In this document: one piece after another, positions 35,772 through 44,394 of the stretch
How the letters are laid out: every line of letters begins with the position of its first letter
Numbering within the stretch: position 1 is the first letter of the stretch
Source: SHXR01 sp046160305
Lineage (GTDB): Bacteria > Pseudomonadota > Gammaproteobacteria > Burkholderiales > SG8-39
Direction of reading: 5' to 3'
Length of the DNA stretch: 64,000 bases
Assembly: GCA_046160305.1 (NCBI GenBank)
Contig: JBJXGX010000348.1
Location: forward strand, 28,433 to 92,432
Program-made: the position numbers and the translations under genes
Notes under the pieces: generated by a model
The model's input: the letters and a program-made list of their open reading frames with translations, nothing else
Databases searched by the model: none
What the model was told of the DNA's origin: nothing

Positions 35772-36641
35772 ATGTCTTCAATTCCCGAAATAACGTCGCT
35801 CCGCCGCACGATTCCTTGTTTGGGATTGGCCCTCATGCAGTCGATTGCTGCGGCTGCCCAGACGCAGACCGATTCGGCTACGTTCGGCGTGGTCAGTCAA
35901 CGCAGCCCCACGTTGACGGCGCAATACTGGAATCCAATCCTGCGCTATGTTGCGGACAAATCCGGGGTACCGCTCACACTCAAGCTGGCGCGAACAGGCC
36001 CCGAGCACACTGCCATGATTACGCGCGGGGAAACGGAGTTCATCTACTCCAATCACAATTTCACGCCGGATAACGACCCGGTCGGTTATCGCGTGATCGC
36101 GCGCCCGGCCCAAGCCGCCATCACGGGACAGATCGTTGTGCTCGGAGATTCGCCGATTGCGGCGCTCGCACAACTGCAGGGTAAAGACGTTGTGTTTCCC
36201 TCGCGCGCGGCATTCGTTGGCTACTACGTTCCGATGGATGCCATGCTACGGCTGGGACTTCAGGTGAGTCCTCTTTTCGCCGGCAACCAGGAAGGCGCGA
36301 TCGGTCAGCTCAAGGCCGGCCGCGCAGTGGCGGCGGCGGTCAACTCCGAGGTAATGCGGGACTTTGCGCGACGCGAAGGACTTCATTATCGTGTGTTGTG
36401 GACCTCCGACCCGTATCAGAACATTCCCATCTCCGTGCATCCGCGCGTTCCGAAGCAAAAAGCCGATGCAGTCGGTGAAGCATTCGCCCGCATGTCAGAG
36501 GACCCGGAAGGTTCACGTATTCTTGGCGCCTGTGCTGAGTTGATCAAGCAGCCGCCTCCGTTCGGATTTGTCCGAGCGACCGACGCCGACTACGACAACG
36601 TCCGCCAGTTCCATCGCAACACGCTCGTCAAGGGGGACTGA
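35772..36641 (+). CDS. PhnD-like periplasmic binding protein
   Basis: About 289 residues from the ATG at 35772 (another ATG at 35742 is possible). A signal peptide ends near A-A-A-A-Q. The rest matches the phosphate/phosphonate-type binding fold: F-G-V-V-S-Q-R-S-P, W-N-P-I-L-R-Y-V-A-D-K-S-G, and V-V-F-P-S-R-A-A-F-V-G-Y-Y-V-P near residue 140. No ABC permease or ATPase follows; instead a histidine kinase starts 5 bases later. It therefore probably acts as a ligand sensor for that kinase. Confidence 0.82.
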   Translation: MSSIPEITSLRRTIPCLGLALMQSIAAAAQTQTDSATFGVVSQRSPTLTAQYWNPILRYVADKSGVPLTLKLARTGPEHTAMITRGETEFIYSNHNFTPDNDPVGYRVIARPAQAAITGQIVVLGDSPIAALAQLQGKDVVFPSRAAFVGYYVPMDAMLRLGLQVSPLFAGNQEGAIGQLKAGRAVAAAVNSEVMRDFARREGLHYRVLWTSDPYQNIPISVHPRVPKQKADAVGEAFARMSEDPEGSRILGACAELIKQPPPFGFVRATDADYDNVRQFHRNTLVKGD

Positions 36642-36646
36642 CGGTC

Positions 36647-39241
36647 ATGGGCGGGCGCATGGCATTGGTCTGGGCCCACACAGGCCTTGCCGTTCGGGTC
36701 GCCATTTCGTCCGGTGCCCTCCTCGTCCTGTTCGGTCTGCTACTCATAGCGAGTTTGATTCGCGAGGATATCGCGCAGGCCCGACGCGCGGTGGCGAGCG
36801 ATCTCCAGCATGAGCTCACATTGCTCGCGACCACACTGATCGAGCCCGCTGTCGTTGGTGACTACACGCTGATCCGCCAGATGCTGACTGTTCGGGCAAA
36901 GCATTCCGACGTGCGAAGAATTGCCTGGACCGACAACTCGGGGCATGTCATCGAGGCGCTCGGTGATGAAATATCAGCCATCGCCCCGGCGTGGTTCACG
37001 CGGCTCGCGAATGTCCCAGACATCGACGGCGAGCAGAAGATTCTTGTGGGCGGGGAGCCATACGGAAAGATCAGCATTCGCTTGACCGCCGCCGCGAGCA
37101 TTCACGCCATCTGGTCCGCTGCGATCAAACGGGTAATGCTGGTCGCCGGAGGAATCGGGATTTGTCTGGCCCTCACATCGTGGGTCCTTTTCCGCGGCTT
37201 GCGGCCATTCTCCGAGCTTGCTCTTGCCGCGCGACGCTTCGGCCGTGGCGAGCACGGATTGCGCATCGCCGTGACCGGGCCGCCGGAGTCACGGTCATGC
37301 ATCGATGCATTCAACCGCATGGGAGCGGACATCGAGCGCCTTTTCGATTCGCTCAAGACCGCAGAATCCAATCTGCAGCGGGCGAACGTCGAGCTCGAGG
37401 AGCGCGTGGTCTTGCGCACGGCGGAATTAGAGCAAGCCAATCAAGGATTGCAGGCGGAAGTGAGCGAGCGGCGCCTCGCGGAAGCGGCGCTTAGAGTCAG
37501 CGAAGAATATGCCAGCCGACTCGCTCGCGTCGTCGAGCAGGCGAGCGATGGCATCCTCACGCGCGACATGAACGGTGTCATTACCAGCTGGAATGCAGCG
37601 AATGCCCGTCTCTTCGGTTTCAGCGCGGAGGAGGCGATCCATCAGCCGATCGGAACGCTTCATCAGGTGAACTTCACCCCTGAGGAACGTGCCTGGGCGC
37701 TCGCGCGGATTCGCAGCGGCATTGCCCACACGTTTGAATCCACGCGTCCCGATCGCGATGGTCGCCCCATCCATCTGCATGTCGTCGCCTCACCGATCTT
37801 CGATACCGAAGGCGTGCAGTGCGGCGAGATGTCGGTTTTTCGCGATGTCACCGATCGCAAACGGGTGGAGGAGGAAGCCGCTCGCGCGCGCGAGGCAGCC
37901 GAGGTGGCGAACCGTTCCAAGTCTCAGTTCCTCGCGAACATGAGCCACGAGATCCGCACCCCGATGAACGGCGTACTCGGCATGGCAGAGCTTCTTCTTG
38001 GGACAGAGCTCGACACCAATCAGGAGAAATTCGCTCTTGCAATTCACCGTTCGGGAACCGCGCTTCTTCACCTGATCAACGATATTCTGGATTTTTCCAA
38101 GATCGAAGCGGGACGCCTGGAGTTGGAACGTCTGCCGTTCGATTTGCGCGAACTGGTCTGCGATACCACCGAGCTATTGCACGAGTCGGCGCACGCAAAG
38201 GAGCTGCCGCTCACCTTTGCGATCGATGAAGATCTTCCTGCCATTCTTATCGGTGACCCGCTTCGGCTGCGCCAAATTCTTACCAATCTCGTTGGGAACG
38301 CGCTCAAGTTCACCGCAGCCGGTAATGTGAGTATCCACGTAAGCAAAGTGCCAGACGATACCCTGTTGCAGTCAGTCGAACACGGCACGCCCGAGGCGTC
38401 ACCGATCGGTCTCCTGTTCGCGGTGCGCGATACAGGCATCGGCATCGCCGCGCATGCCATGGACCGGCTCTTCACGCTCTTCAGTCAGGCTGACGGATCG
38501 ACCACTCGACGATTCGGCGGAAGCGGGCTTGGCCTCGCGATCTCGAAGCAGCTCGCAGAATCGATGGGAGGAAAGATAGGCGTGGAGAGTGCGGTTGGGC
38601 TCGGCTCGAATTTCTGGTTTACCGTGCAGATGGAGGTCGACATGACAGCCCGTGCGATGGCTAACGATACGAGCCGCCGCGCGACATTCTCTTCGGCCGC
38701 GATGATCGATGCGCCTGCGTATCAGACAATCTCCGCGCACGCAGGGAGGAGAATGGCGCACGGTTCCAGCCTCGCCGACGCTCCTACCGTGACGGAACGA
38801 CGGCGCATTCTGCTCGCCGAGGACAATCCCATCAACCGCCAGATCGCGACGGTCATGCTCGAGGGGTTTGGCTTCGAGGTCGTCAGTGCGGTGGACGGTC
38901 GTCAAGCCGTTGAGCGGTCATACGGCCAAATCTTCGACCTCATCCTCATGGACTGCCAGATGCCGGAGTTAGACGGCTTTGAAGCGACCACCGCGATTCG
39001 TGCACGTGAAGGTGCACAGGGTGGCGCCGCGGCCGATGCCACGCCTGGGTCACGCGTGCCGAGGCGTACCCCGATCATCGCGGTGACCGCCAATGCGATG
39101 CAAGGTGACCGGGAGCGGTGTCTCGAAGCAGGAATGGACGACTACCTTCCAAAACCCTTCAGCAAAAAGAACTTGCGGGCGACCGTGGACCGATGGATCC
39201 CCGCGGTGAAGGAAGCCATGGAGTTGGCATCGAATTCCTGA
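36647..39241 (+). CDS. hybrid sensor histidine kinase with HAMP, PAS and receiver domains
   Basis: An 864-residue membrane kinase. Helices at about 17-40 and 157-183 flank a periplasmic domain, followed by HAMP and a coiled coil (to about 285), a PAS domain (about 290-410) and HisKA with H434 in M-S-H-E-I-R-T-P-M-N. The ATPase domain has N-L-V-G-N-A-L-K-F-T, D-T-G-I-G-I and G-G-S-G-L-G-L. A receiver domain has D769 in L-M-D-C-Q-M-P-E-L-D-G. No Hpt domain or output regulator is encoded beside it, so its phosphate must go to a distant partner. The PhnD-like gene just before it is the likely periplasmic sensor. Confidence 0.92.
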   Translation: MGGRMALVWAHTGLAVRVAISSGALLVLFGLLLIASLIREDIAQARRAVASDLQHELTLLATTLIEPAVVGDYTLIRQMLTVRAKHSDVRRIAWTDNSGHVIEALGDEISAIAPAWFTRLANVPDIDGEQKILVGGEPYGKISIRLTAAASIHAIWSAAIKRVMLVAGGIGICLALTSWVLFRGLRPFSELALAARRFGRGEHGLRIAVTGPPESRSCIDAFNRMGADIERLFDSLKTAESNLQRANVELEERVVLRTAELEQANQGLQAEVSERRLAEAALRVSEEYASRLARVVEQASDGILTRDMNGVITSWNAANARLFGFSAEEAIHQPIGTLHQVNFTPEERAWALARIRSGIAHTFESTRPDRDGRPIHLHVVASPIFDTEGVQCGEMSVFRDVTDRKRVEEEAARAREAAEVANRSKSQFLANMSHEIRTPMNGVLGMAELLLGTELDTNQEKFALAIHRSGTALLHLINDILDFSKIEAGRLELERLPFDLRELVCDTTELLHESAHAKELPLTFAIDEDLPAILIGDPLRLRQILTNLVGNALKFTAAGNVSIHVSKVPDDTLLQSVEHGTPEASPIGLLFAVRDTGIGIAAHAMDRLFTLFSQADGSTTRRFGGSGLGLAISKQLAESMGGKIGVESAVGLGSNFWFTVQMEVDMTARAMANDTSRRATFSSAAMIDAPAYQTISAHAGRRMAHGSSLADAPTVTERRRILLAEDNPINRQIATVMLEGFGFEVVSAVDGRQAVERSYGQIFDLILMDCQMPELDGFEATTAIRAREGAQGGAAADATPGSRVPRRTPIIAVTANAMQGDRERCLEAGMDDYLPKPFSKKNLRATVDRWIPAVKEAMELASNS

Positions 39242-39300
39242 GGGCACGCATACGCATGCTTCCGTTGGGTGTTCCGGGAAACCGGGTGACCTACGAGATT

Positions 39301-40926
39301 CTAAGCCAACGCAAACCCCTCATACCCTTTTGCGACCACCTCATCGCATTTGCGCACGTAAAGTGGAAATCCGCCGATGTACGGCATGAACACGCGTGGC
39401 TTGCCGGGGATGTTCGCGCCGACATACCACGAGCTGCATGTCGAGCGTAAATTCGGCGCGGCGACCTCATTCACATGGGCGACCCATTCGTCTTCCGCTT
39501 TGATGGTCGGCTCGATGCGTGCAAGCCCGCGCTCGCGCATGTACGCCACACAGCCGGCCACCCAATCGACGTGTTGCTCGACGGCGAGAATCATCATCGC
39601 CAGCACCGACGGGCTACCCGGTCCGGTGATGGTGAACAGGTTCGGAAACCCGGCCGTCATCAGACCGAGCATGGTCCTTGGGCCTCCCAGCCATTTTTCG
39701 TTGAGGGTCAATCCGCCTTTGCCACGGATATCGATGCGCAGCAATGAACCCGTCATGGCGTCAAAGCCAGTGGCGAGAATCAGCGCGTCGACCTGGGTTT
39801 CCCGGCCCTTCGCCTTGACGCCCGATGGCGTGATGGATTCGATCGGCCTATCGCTGATGTCGATGAGCGTGACATTCGTTCGATTGAACGTTTCGTAATA
39901 GCCCGAATCGACGCACAAGCGCTTACAGCCCAAGATGTTCTTGGGCGCAAGAGCTTCGGCCACGACCGGATCATGGACGATCTCGCGGATCTTGCCGCGC
40001 ACGAAATCAGCAGCCGTCTCGTTGGACTTGTTGTTGAACAGCAGATCGCCGAACGACCCCATGAACGGCAGGCCGCCCGCGGCCCATCGCTTCTCGTACT
40101 CGCGGTGGCGCTCTTCAGGTGTGGCCTCGAGCGCCGAATTGCGATTGAACTCGAACGCGAAGCCGGTGGGCATCTGCATTGCGCGGTGGCGCAGGCCCGC
40201 ATAATCGGCCTTGATCGCGCTTCTTACTTCCGGTGCGAGCGGGGCATTGCGTGCCGGCACCGCATAGTTGGGCGTTCGTTGAAACACATACAAGTGCTTC
40301 GCCTGCTGGGCAATGAGCGGAATCGATTGGACGGCGGACGATCCGGTGCCGATGATCGCGACGCGCTGCCCGGTGAACTCAACCGGCTCGTGCGGCCATT
40401 CCCCGGTGTGATAGACGGGCCCCTTGAACGACTCGAGTCCATTGATGTGCGGCATGTTGGTGGAGGAAAGGCAGCCGGTCGCCATCAGGCAGAATTTCGC
40501 GGACACCCGGGCTCCATCACCGGTCTCGATCTGCCAACGATCCTCCTGCTCGTCGAAATGTGCCGCGATAACCCGCGTATCCAACTGAATATCGCGGCGC
40601 AGATCGAAGCGATCAACGACGTGATTGGCGTAGCGCATGATCTCAGGCTGGGTCGCGTACTTCTCGGTCCAGTCCCATTCCTGCTGCAGCTCGTCGGAAA
40701 ATTGATACGAGTACTGCATGCTCTCGACGTCACATCGCGCACCGGGATAGCGATTCCAAAACCAGGTACCGCCGACACCGCTGCCCGCCTCGAACACGCG
40801 GACCTTCAGTCCCATCGCCCGCAAGCGGTAAAGCGCATAAATTCCGCCGAATCCGGCGCCGACGACGATGACATCGAATGCGCTATCCGCACCTGCACCC
40901 GCTATTTTCTCCTGCTGACCAGACAT
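39301..40926 (-). CDS. flavin-containing Baeyer-Villiger-type monooxygenase
   Basis: A 541-residue FAD- and NADPH-dependent monooxygenase. It has the first Rossmann motif G-A-G-F-G-G (23-28), the Baeyer-Villiger fingerprint F167-K-G-P-V-Y-H-T-G-E-W177 and the second Rossmann motif G-T-G-S-S-A (193-198). It would insert oxygen next to a ketone carbonyl. It begins 40 bases after the glutaredoxin-DinB candidate selenoprotein on the same strand, so the two form a likely operon. The ATG at 40926 is followed by a short tail before the FAD domain. Confidence 0.92.
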   Translation of the reverse strand: MSGQQEKIAGAGADSAFDVIVVGAGFGGIYALYRLRAMGLKVRVFEAGSGVGGTWFWNRYPGARCDVESMQYSYQFSDELQQEWDWTEKYATQPEIMRYANHVVDRFDLRRDIQLDTRVIAAHFDEQEDRWQIETGDGARVSAKFCLMATGCLSSTNMPHINGLESFKGPVYHTGEWPHEPVEFTGQRVAIIGTGSSAVQSIPLIAQQAKHLYVFQRTPNYAVPARNAPLAPEVRSAIKADYAGLRHRAMQMPTGFAFEFNRNSALEATPEERHREYEKRWAAGGLPFMGSFGDLLFNNKSNETAADFVRGKIREIVHDPVVAEALAPKNILGCKRLCVDSGYYETFNRTNVTLIDISDRPIESITPSGVKAKGRETQVDALILATGFDAMTGSLLRIDIRGKGGLTLNEKWLGGPRTMLGLMTAGFPNLFTITGPGSPSVLAMMILAVEQHVDWVAGCVAYMRERGLARIEPTIKAEDEWVAHVNEVAAPNLRSTCSSWYVGANIPGKPRVFMPYIGGFPLYVRKCDEVVAKGYEGFALA

Positions 40927-40966
40927 CTTCTTCCTCAATGGATTCAGGCCGGTTGAAGCCCTCGAA

Positions 40967-41731
40967 CTACGCTTCGTCCCAGATCTTGTCGGTGAGCGGC
41001 AGCCCGCCAAGATCCGCCGCACCGAGCGGACGATCCGGCGTGACCCCCGCTTGTTCGAGGAGCGCCGCGAGCTGCCGGACATGCTGCGCACTATGCCAGA
41101 CGGTGCGTTCGAGCATTTCATGGCGACTTGTCTCGCCGAAATAGGTGGGCACGGAATGATCGAATTTCTCGTCGCGCACCCTCGCCCACCAGGCTTCGAA
41201 ACGTCCGCGAACAGACTCGCCGAACGCGGCCACGGACGCGCTCGACTGCATATCATCGGGAGGCGGCGCCACCATCACTTCGTATTCGAGTCGGCCGCCC
41301 GTCTCTTCCATCTGCAAGAATGCGGTGGGAATCTGAAAAATGTGATGCATCAGCACCCGCCATGATCGCGGCCGGTGCGGCAATTGGTTCTCCAACGCGG
41401 ACTCGGGCATCTGACGCACCAGCCGCACCGCGGTCGCAAGAACGATCCCGGCCCGCTCCGCGAGCGCGGTCGGCGACAGTTCCGGACCGGTATTTTCATT
41501 GAGACCGAGAAACTCGACGACGTCTTTGATGACCTGGGCGTAGACAAACTTGCCGTCACGCGCGACCACCGGCACCGAGCGGGCACCCATTGCGCGCATG
41601 GACGCCAGACCCTCTTTGTCTTCGAGGACGTTGACCGACTGGAACTCGATCCCACGGACCGAGAGATACTCCTTAACCCGAAGGCAGCTCGTTCAATGCG
41701 GTTGCCAGAAGACCTGAATTGTCGCGCTCAT
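40967..41731 (-). CDS. glutaredoxin-DinB fusion protein, candidate selenoprotein (TGA at Sec13)
   Basis: Starting at ATG 41731 and reading through the in-frame TGA at 41695-41693, the gene encodes 254 residues. Residues 1-77 are a glutaredoxin-like fold: V-F-W-Q-P-H-U13-T-S-C16-L-R-V-K-E-Y-L, then the cis-proline loop R-S-V-P54-V-V. The TGA sits at the nucleophilic first cysteine of C-x-x-C. Residues 85-254 are a DinB-like four-helix domain with metal-binding H129/H130, H213 and H217. Without read-through the protein would start at an internal ATG and lose half of the redox domain, including the U-x-x-C motif. A TGGAG precedes ATG 41731. The setting before the monooxygenase suggests a thiol-redox or thiol-transfer role (inference). 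Confidence 0.82.
41671..41684 (-). promoter_or_regulatory. candidate bacterial SECIS hairpin of the glutaredoxin-DinB gene
   Basis: On the minus strand CCTT (41684-41681) pairs with AAGG (41674-41671) around the loop CGGGTT, which has G at the second position. An outer GAG/CTC pair could extend it across an internal loop. The loop starts 13 bases after the TGA, slightly closer than the usual bacterial range. The short stem makes this tentative. Confidence 0.4.
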
Positions 41732-41813
41732 GCGAGGCTCCAAGAGAATGAGTCTGAAGGATAGCTGATTCATGGAAGGTGGGCCTCTGAATCTACGGCC
41801 TCAGGCCTACTGC

Positions 41814-41998
41814 CTCAGAAATTCACCACGGAGGAAACGGAGGTAATGGAGGAAAGGCGAAGGCGAGGTTGCCCCTATGCTCCGAACCACGCGAAGGCTC
41901 GGATCCACAGAAAAAAGCACTTCGTGGTGAATTGTTCATGCCTCCGAATTTTGCCGTTCCTCCTTCTCCTCCGTTTCCTCCGTGGTGAATTTCTGAAG
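41814..41998. repeat. GGAGG-rich long inverted repeat, copy 2
   Basis: The left arm (41814-41855) again begins CTCAGAAATTCACCACGGAG. The right arm (41957-41998) is its near-complement, ending GGTGAATTTCTGAAG. About 100 bases lie between the arms and include a further partial arm, TTCGTGGTGAATT, at 41921-41933. The element fills most of the 311-base gap between the glutaredoxin-DinB gene and the second flavin oxidoreductase; nothing else was seen in that gap. Confidence 0.8.
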
Positions 41999-42042
41999 CT
42001 TTAGTTCGGTACTCTGTATTCTCTTCCAACATAATCCCACCA

Positions 42043-43134
42043 ATGAAACTCGCCTACTTCACCCAGCCCGTCCACCCTCTCCACCGCGACTACCGCCAAG
42101 TCCTTCGCGAGAACCTCGACGCCATCATTCTTGCCGACCGCCTTGGCTACGACGAGGCACTCGTCGGCGAGCATTTCACCGATCTTGCCGAACCGATTAC
42201 CTCCGCGCTGATGTTCCTTGCGCGTTTGATTCCGGAAACCAAGACGATCAAGCTCGGTCCTGGCGTTGTTAATCTGCCCATCTACCACCCGGTCATGATG
42301 GCGGGGCATGTCGCGATGATCGATCACCTCATGGACGGACGATTCGTGTGGGGAATCGGACCGGGCGGGCTGCCCTCGGACATCGAGGTATTCGGCAACG
42401 CGACGGTCGATCGCAATCGCAAGATGATCGAGGTCTTCGATCAGATCATGAAGATCTGGTGGGGTGAGGCGCCCTACGATCTGAAGGGCGAGTTCTTCGA
42501 GGTGTCGACCCGAAGAACGTTGTTCCCGGAGATCGGTCAGGGCATCGCGCCAAAACCGCTGCAGAAGCCGCATCCGCCGGTTCGGGTGACGGCCCTCACG
42601 CCGCACTCACATGGCATCACGCTCGCGGCGGAACGTGGCTGGGCGCCCATCTCGTGCCAGTATGTGCAGGCCCATTGGATTGCGACCCATCTGCCCAAGT
42701 ATCTGGAAGGCCTTCGCAACATCAAGGCGCCGGAAGATCCGAGCGGCTGGCGTGTCGCGAAATGCATCTTCGTCGCCGACGACGATGCCACGGCGCGCCG
42801 CTATGCAGGAACCGTTGCCGGTCCATACGGGTTCTATTTTTCGAACCTGATGAAAAAGCTCGGTCGTGGCGGACGCCTGGGTTTGTTCGGTGCCTACCCG
42901 AACCAACCGGAGGATCAGATCACGGTCGAGCAGTCCCTCGCAACCCAGGTCATTGCCGGATCGGTGAATAGCGTGGTCGAGCAGATTCTCGCGTTTCGCG
43001 CGGAGGTCGGTCCTTTCGGCACGCTCTATTACACCGGGATGGATTGGGCCGATCGCGCTCTCGGCGAACGGTCGATGGTGCTGATGGCCGAGCAGGTGCT
43101 GCCGCGGGTCAACGCTGCTTTGCGGGCTACCTAG
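42043..43134 (+). CDS. LLM-class flavin-dependent oxidoreductase (copy 2)
   Basis: A 363-residue luciferase-like monooxygenase, homologous over its length to the gene at 18132-19226. It shares the start pattern Y-F-T-x-P-V-H-P-L-H-R, the G-E-H-F-T-D-L motif and the C-terminal L-M-A-E-Q-V-L-P-R-V-N-A-A. Differences are concentrated in the middle (residues 150-230), the substrate side of this family. It begins 45 bases after the GGAGG-rich inverted repeat, and its stop codon touches a long palindrome. Confidence 0.87.
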   Translation: MKLAYFTQPVHPLHRDYRQVLRENLDAIILADRLGYDEALVGEHFTDLAEPITSALMFLARLIPETKTIKLGPGVVNLPIYHPVMMAGHVAMIDHLMDGRFVWGIGPGGLPSDIEVFGNATVDRNRKMIEVFDQIMKIWWGEAPYDLKGEFFEVSTRRTLFPEIGQGIAPKPLQKPHPPVRVTALTPHSHGITLAAERGWAPISCQYVQAHWIATHLPKYLEGLRNIKAPEDPSGWRVAKCIFVADDDATARRYAGTVAGPYGFYFSNLMKKLGRGGRLGLFGAYPNQPEDQITVEQSLATQVIAGSVNSVVEQILAFRAEVGPFGTLYYTGMDWADRALGERSMVLMAEQVLPRVNAALRAT

Positions 43135-43306
43135 GAATCTGCGCGGCAGACCCCGCAGATTCCTGATGGCAGACGCTACTTGCCTTCAATCGCGCGAATG
43201 CGCCAAGCGATAACGCCGGATTCGAGCGAATTTCGCTCGAAAAGCGTCGGATTCACAAAATTGCGTCTGCTTAGAGGAGTGTGCGCGCTCTGCCGCGCAG
43301 ACTCCT
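43133..43306. repeat. nested palindrome mosaic (REP/BIME-like)
   Basis: Hairpin A: AGGAATCTGCG (43133-43143) with its complement at 43154-43164. Hairpin B: GCAGACGC (43169-43176) pairs with GCGTCTGC (43263-43270) and encloses a perfect inner palindrome at 43221-43241 (TTCGAGCGAA, one base, TTCGCTCGAA). Hairpin C: AGGAGTGTGCGCG (43275-43287) with CGCGCAGACTCCT (43294-43306). Arms of A and C are related to each other (AGGAxTCTGCGCGGCAGA). No T-run follows, so it is not a simple terminator. Confidence 0.8.
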
Positions 43307-43405
43307 AGCCCTGATCAATGGCGCGAACCCGTTGGCCAGACCACCGGTATCATTGATCTATTGCGACCGATCATCGATGCACGGCGTTCCCACATTGGAG
43401 GCAGT

Positions 43406-44383
43406 ATGAAAACACGTACTTTGGGCGGCAAGATCACGGTGAACGAAGTCGGCTACGGATGCATGGGGCTCTCCGGCATCTATGGCGCATCCGATGATGC
43501 CAAGTCGATCGACCTGGTTCGCCGCGTCGTCGATCTGGGCGTGAATTTCTTCGACTCGGCGGATGCCTACGGCAATGGGCACAATGAAGAGCTTCTCGGC
43601 AAAGCCTTGAAGGGTATTCGGGACAAGATCGTGCTCGCCACGAAATTCGGCCAGCAGCGCAAGCCCGAGGGCACCGTCATCTGCGGAACGCCGGAGTATG
43701 TCCGTTCGGCCTGCGAGGCCTCGCTCAAGCGCCTTGGCGTGACCACGATTGATCTCTACTTTCAGCATCGCGTCGACAAGACCGTGCCGATCGAAGACAC
43801 CGTCGGGGCGATGGCCGATCTCGTGAAACAAGGCAAGGTGCGGCACCTTGGTTTGTCTGAAGTATCGGTTGCCAATCTGCGTCGCGCGGCGAAGGTGCAC
43901 CCGATCGTGGCGGTGCAATCCGAGCTTTCGCTTTGGAGCCGTCAGGACGAGTTGGACGTCCTGCCGGCGTGCCGCGAGCTTGGCATCGGATACACCGCCT
44001 ACAGCCCTCTTGGGAGGGGATTCCTGACCGGCACGGTGTCTGGTCGCGAAGGACTCGACGCGAAGGATTCGCGCCAAAGTCATCCGCGTTTCGCGCCGGA
44101 GAACATCGCCGAGAACCTGAAGCTCGCCACAAAACTGAAGGCACTGGCTGCCGCCAAGGGCTGCACGCCGGCACAGCTTGCGCTTGCCTGGGTGCTCGCC
44201 AAAGGCAGCGACATCGTGCCGATCCCCGGCACCAAGAGCGAATCGCGCGTGGTCGAGAACATCAAGGCCGCCGACATCGTGCTGTCCGTATCGGAGATCA
44301 AGGCGCTCGAGGAAATCGCGCCGATCGGCATCACCAAAGGCGATCGTTATCCTGCCGCGAACATGAAGGCGATCGACCGGTAA
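43406..44383 (+). CDS. aldo/keto reductase
   Basis: A 325-residue NADPH-dependent reductase of the AKR13-like group. It has the N-terminal G-Y-G-C-M-G-L-S motif, D-S-A-D-A-Y-G near residue 50 (catalytic Asp and Tyr), K-F-G near 79 with the catalytic Lys, and F-Q-H-R-V-D-K near 118. TTGGAGG precedes the ATG at 43406. It lies 11 bases before the amidohydrolase gene, so the two and the next gene probably form an operon. Confidence 0.9.
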   Translation: MKTRTLGGKITVNEVGYGCMGLSGIYGASDDAKSIDLVRRVVDLGVNFFDSADAYGNGHNEELLGKALKGIRDKIVLATKFGQQRKPEGTVICGTPEYVRSACEASLKRLGVTTIDLYFQHRVDKTVPIEDTVGAMADLVKQGKVRHLGLSEVSVANLRRAAKVHPIVAVQSELSLWSRQDELDVLPACRELGIGYTAYSPLGRGFLTGTVSGREGLDAKDSRQSHPRFAPENIAENLKLATKLKALAAAKGCTPAQLALAWVLAKGSDIVPIPGTKSESRVVENIKAADIVLSVSEIKALEEIAPIGITKGDRYPAANMKAIDR

Positions 44384-44394
44384 TCGGGGCGGCG

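Noticed and set aside
40967..41599. DinB protein starting at the internal ATG 41599
   Set aside because: This start falls in the middle of the glutaredoxin fold, whose first half, with U-x-x-C, is preserved in frame upstream.
41823..42032. Glycine/proline-rich small protein on the minus strand
   Set aside because: It is simply the translation of the GGAGG-rich inverted repeat and has no domain or ribosome site.
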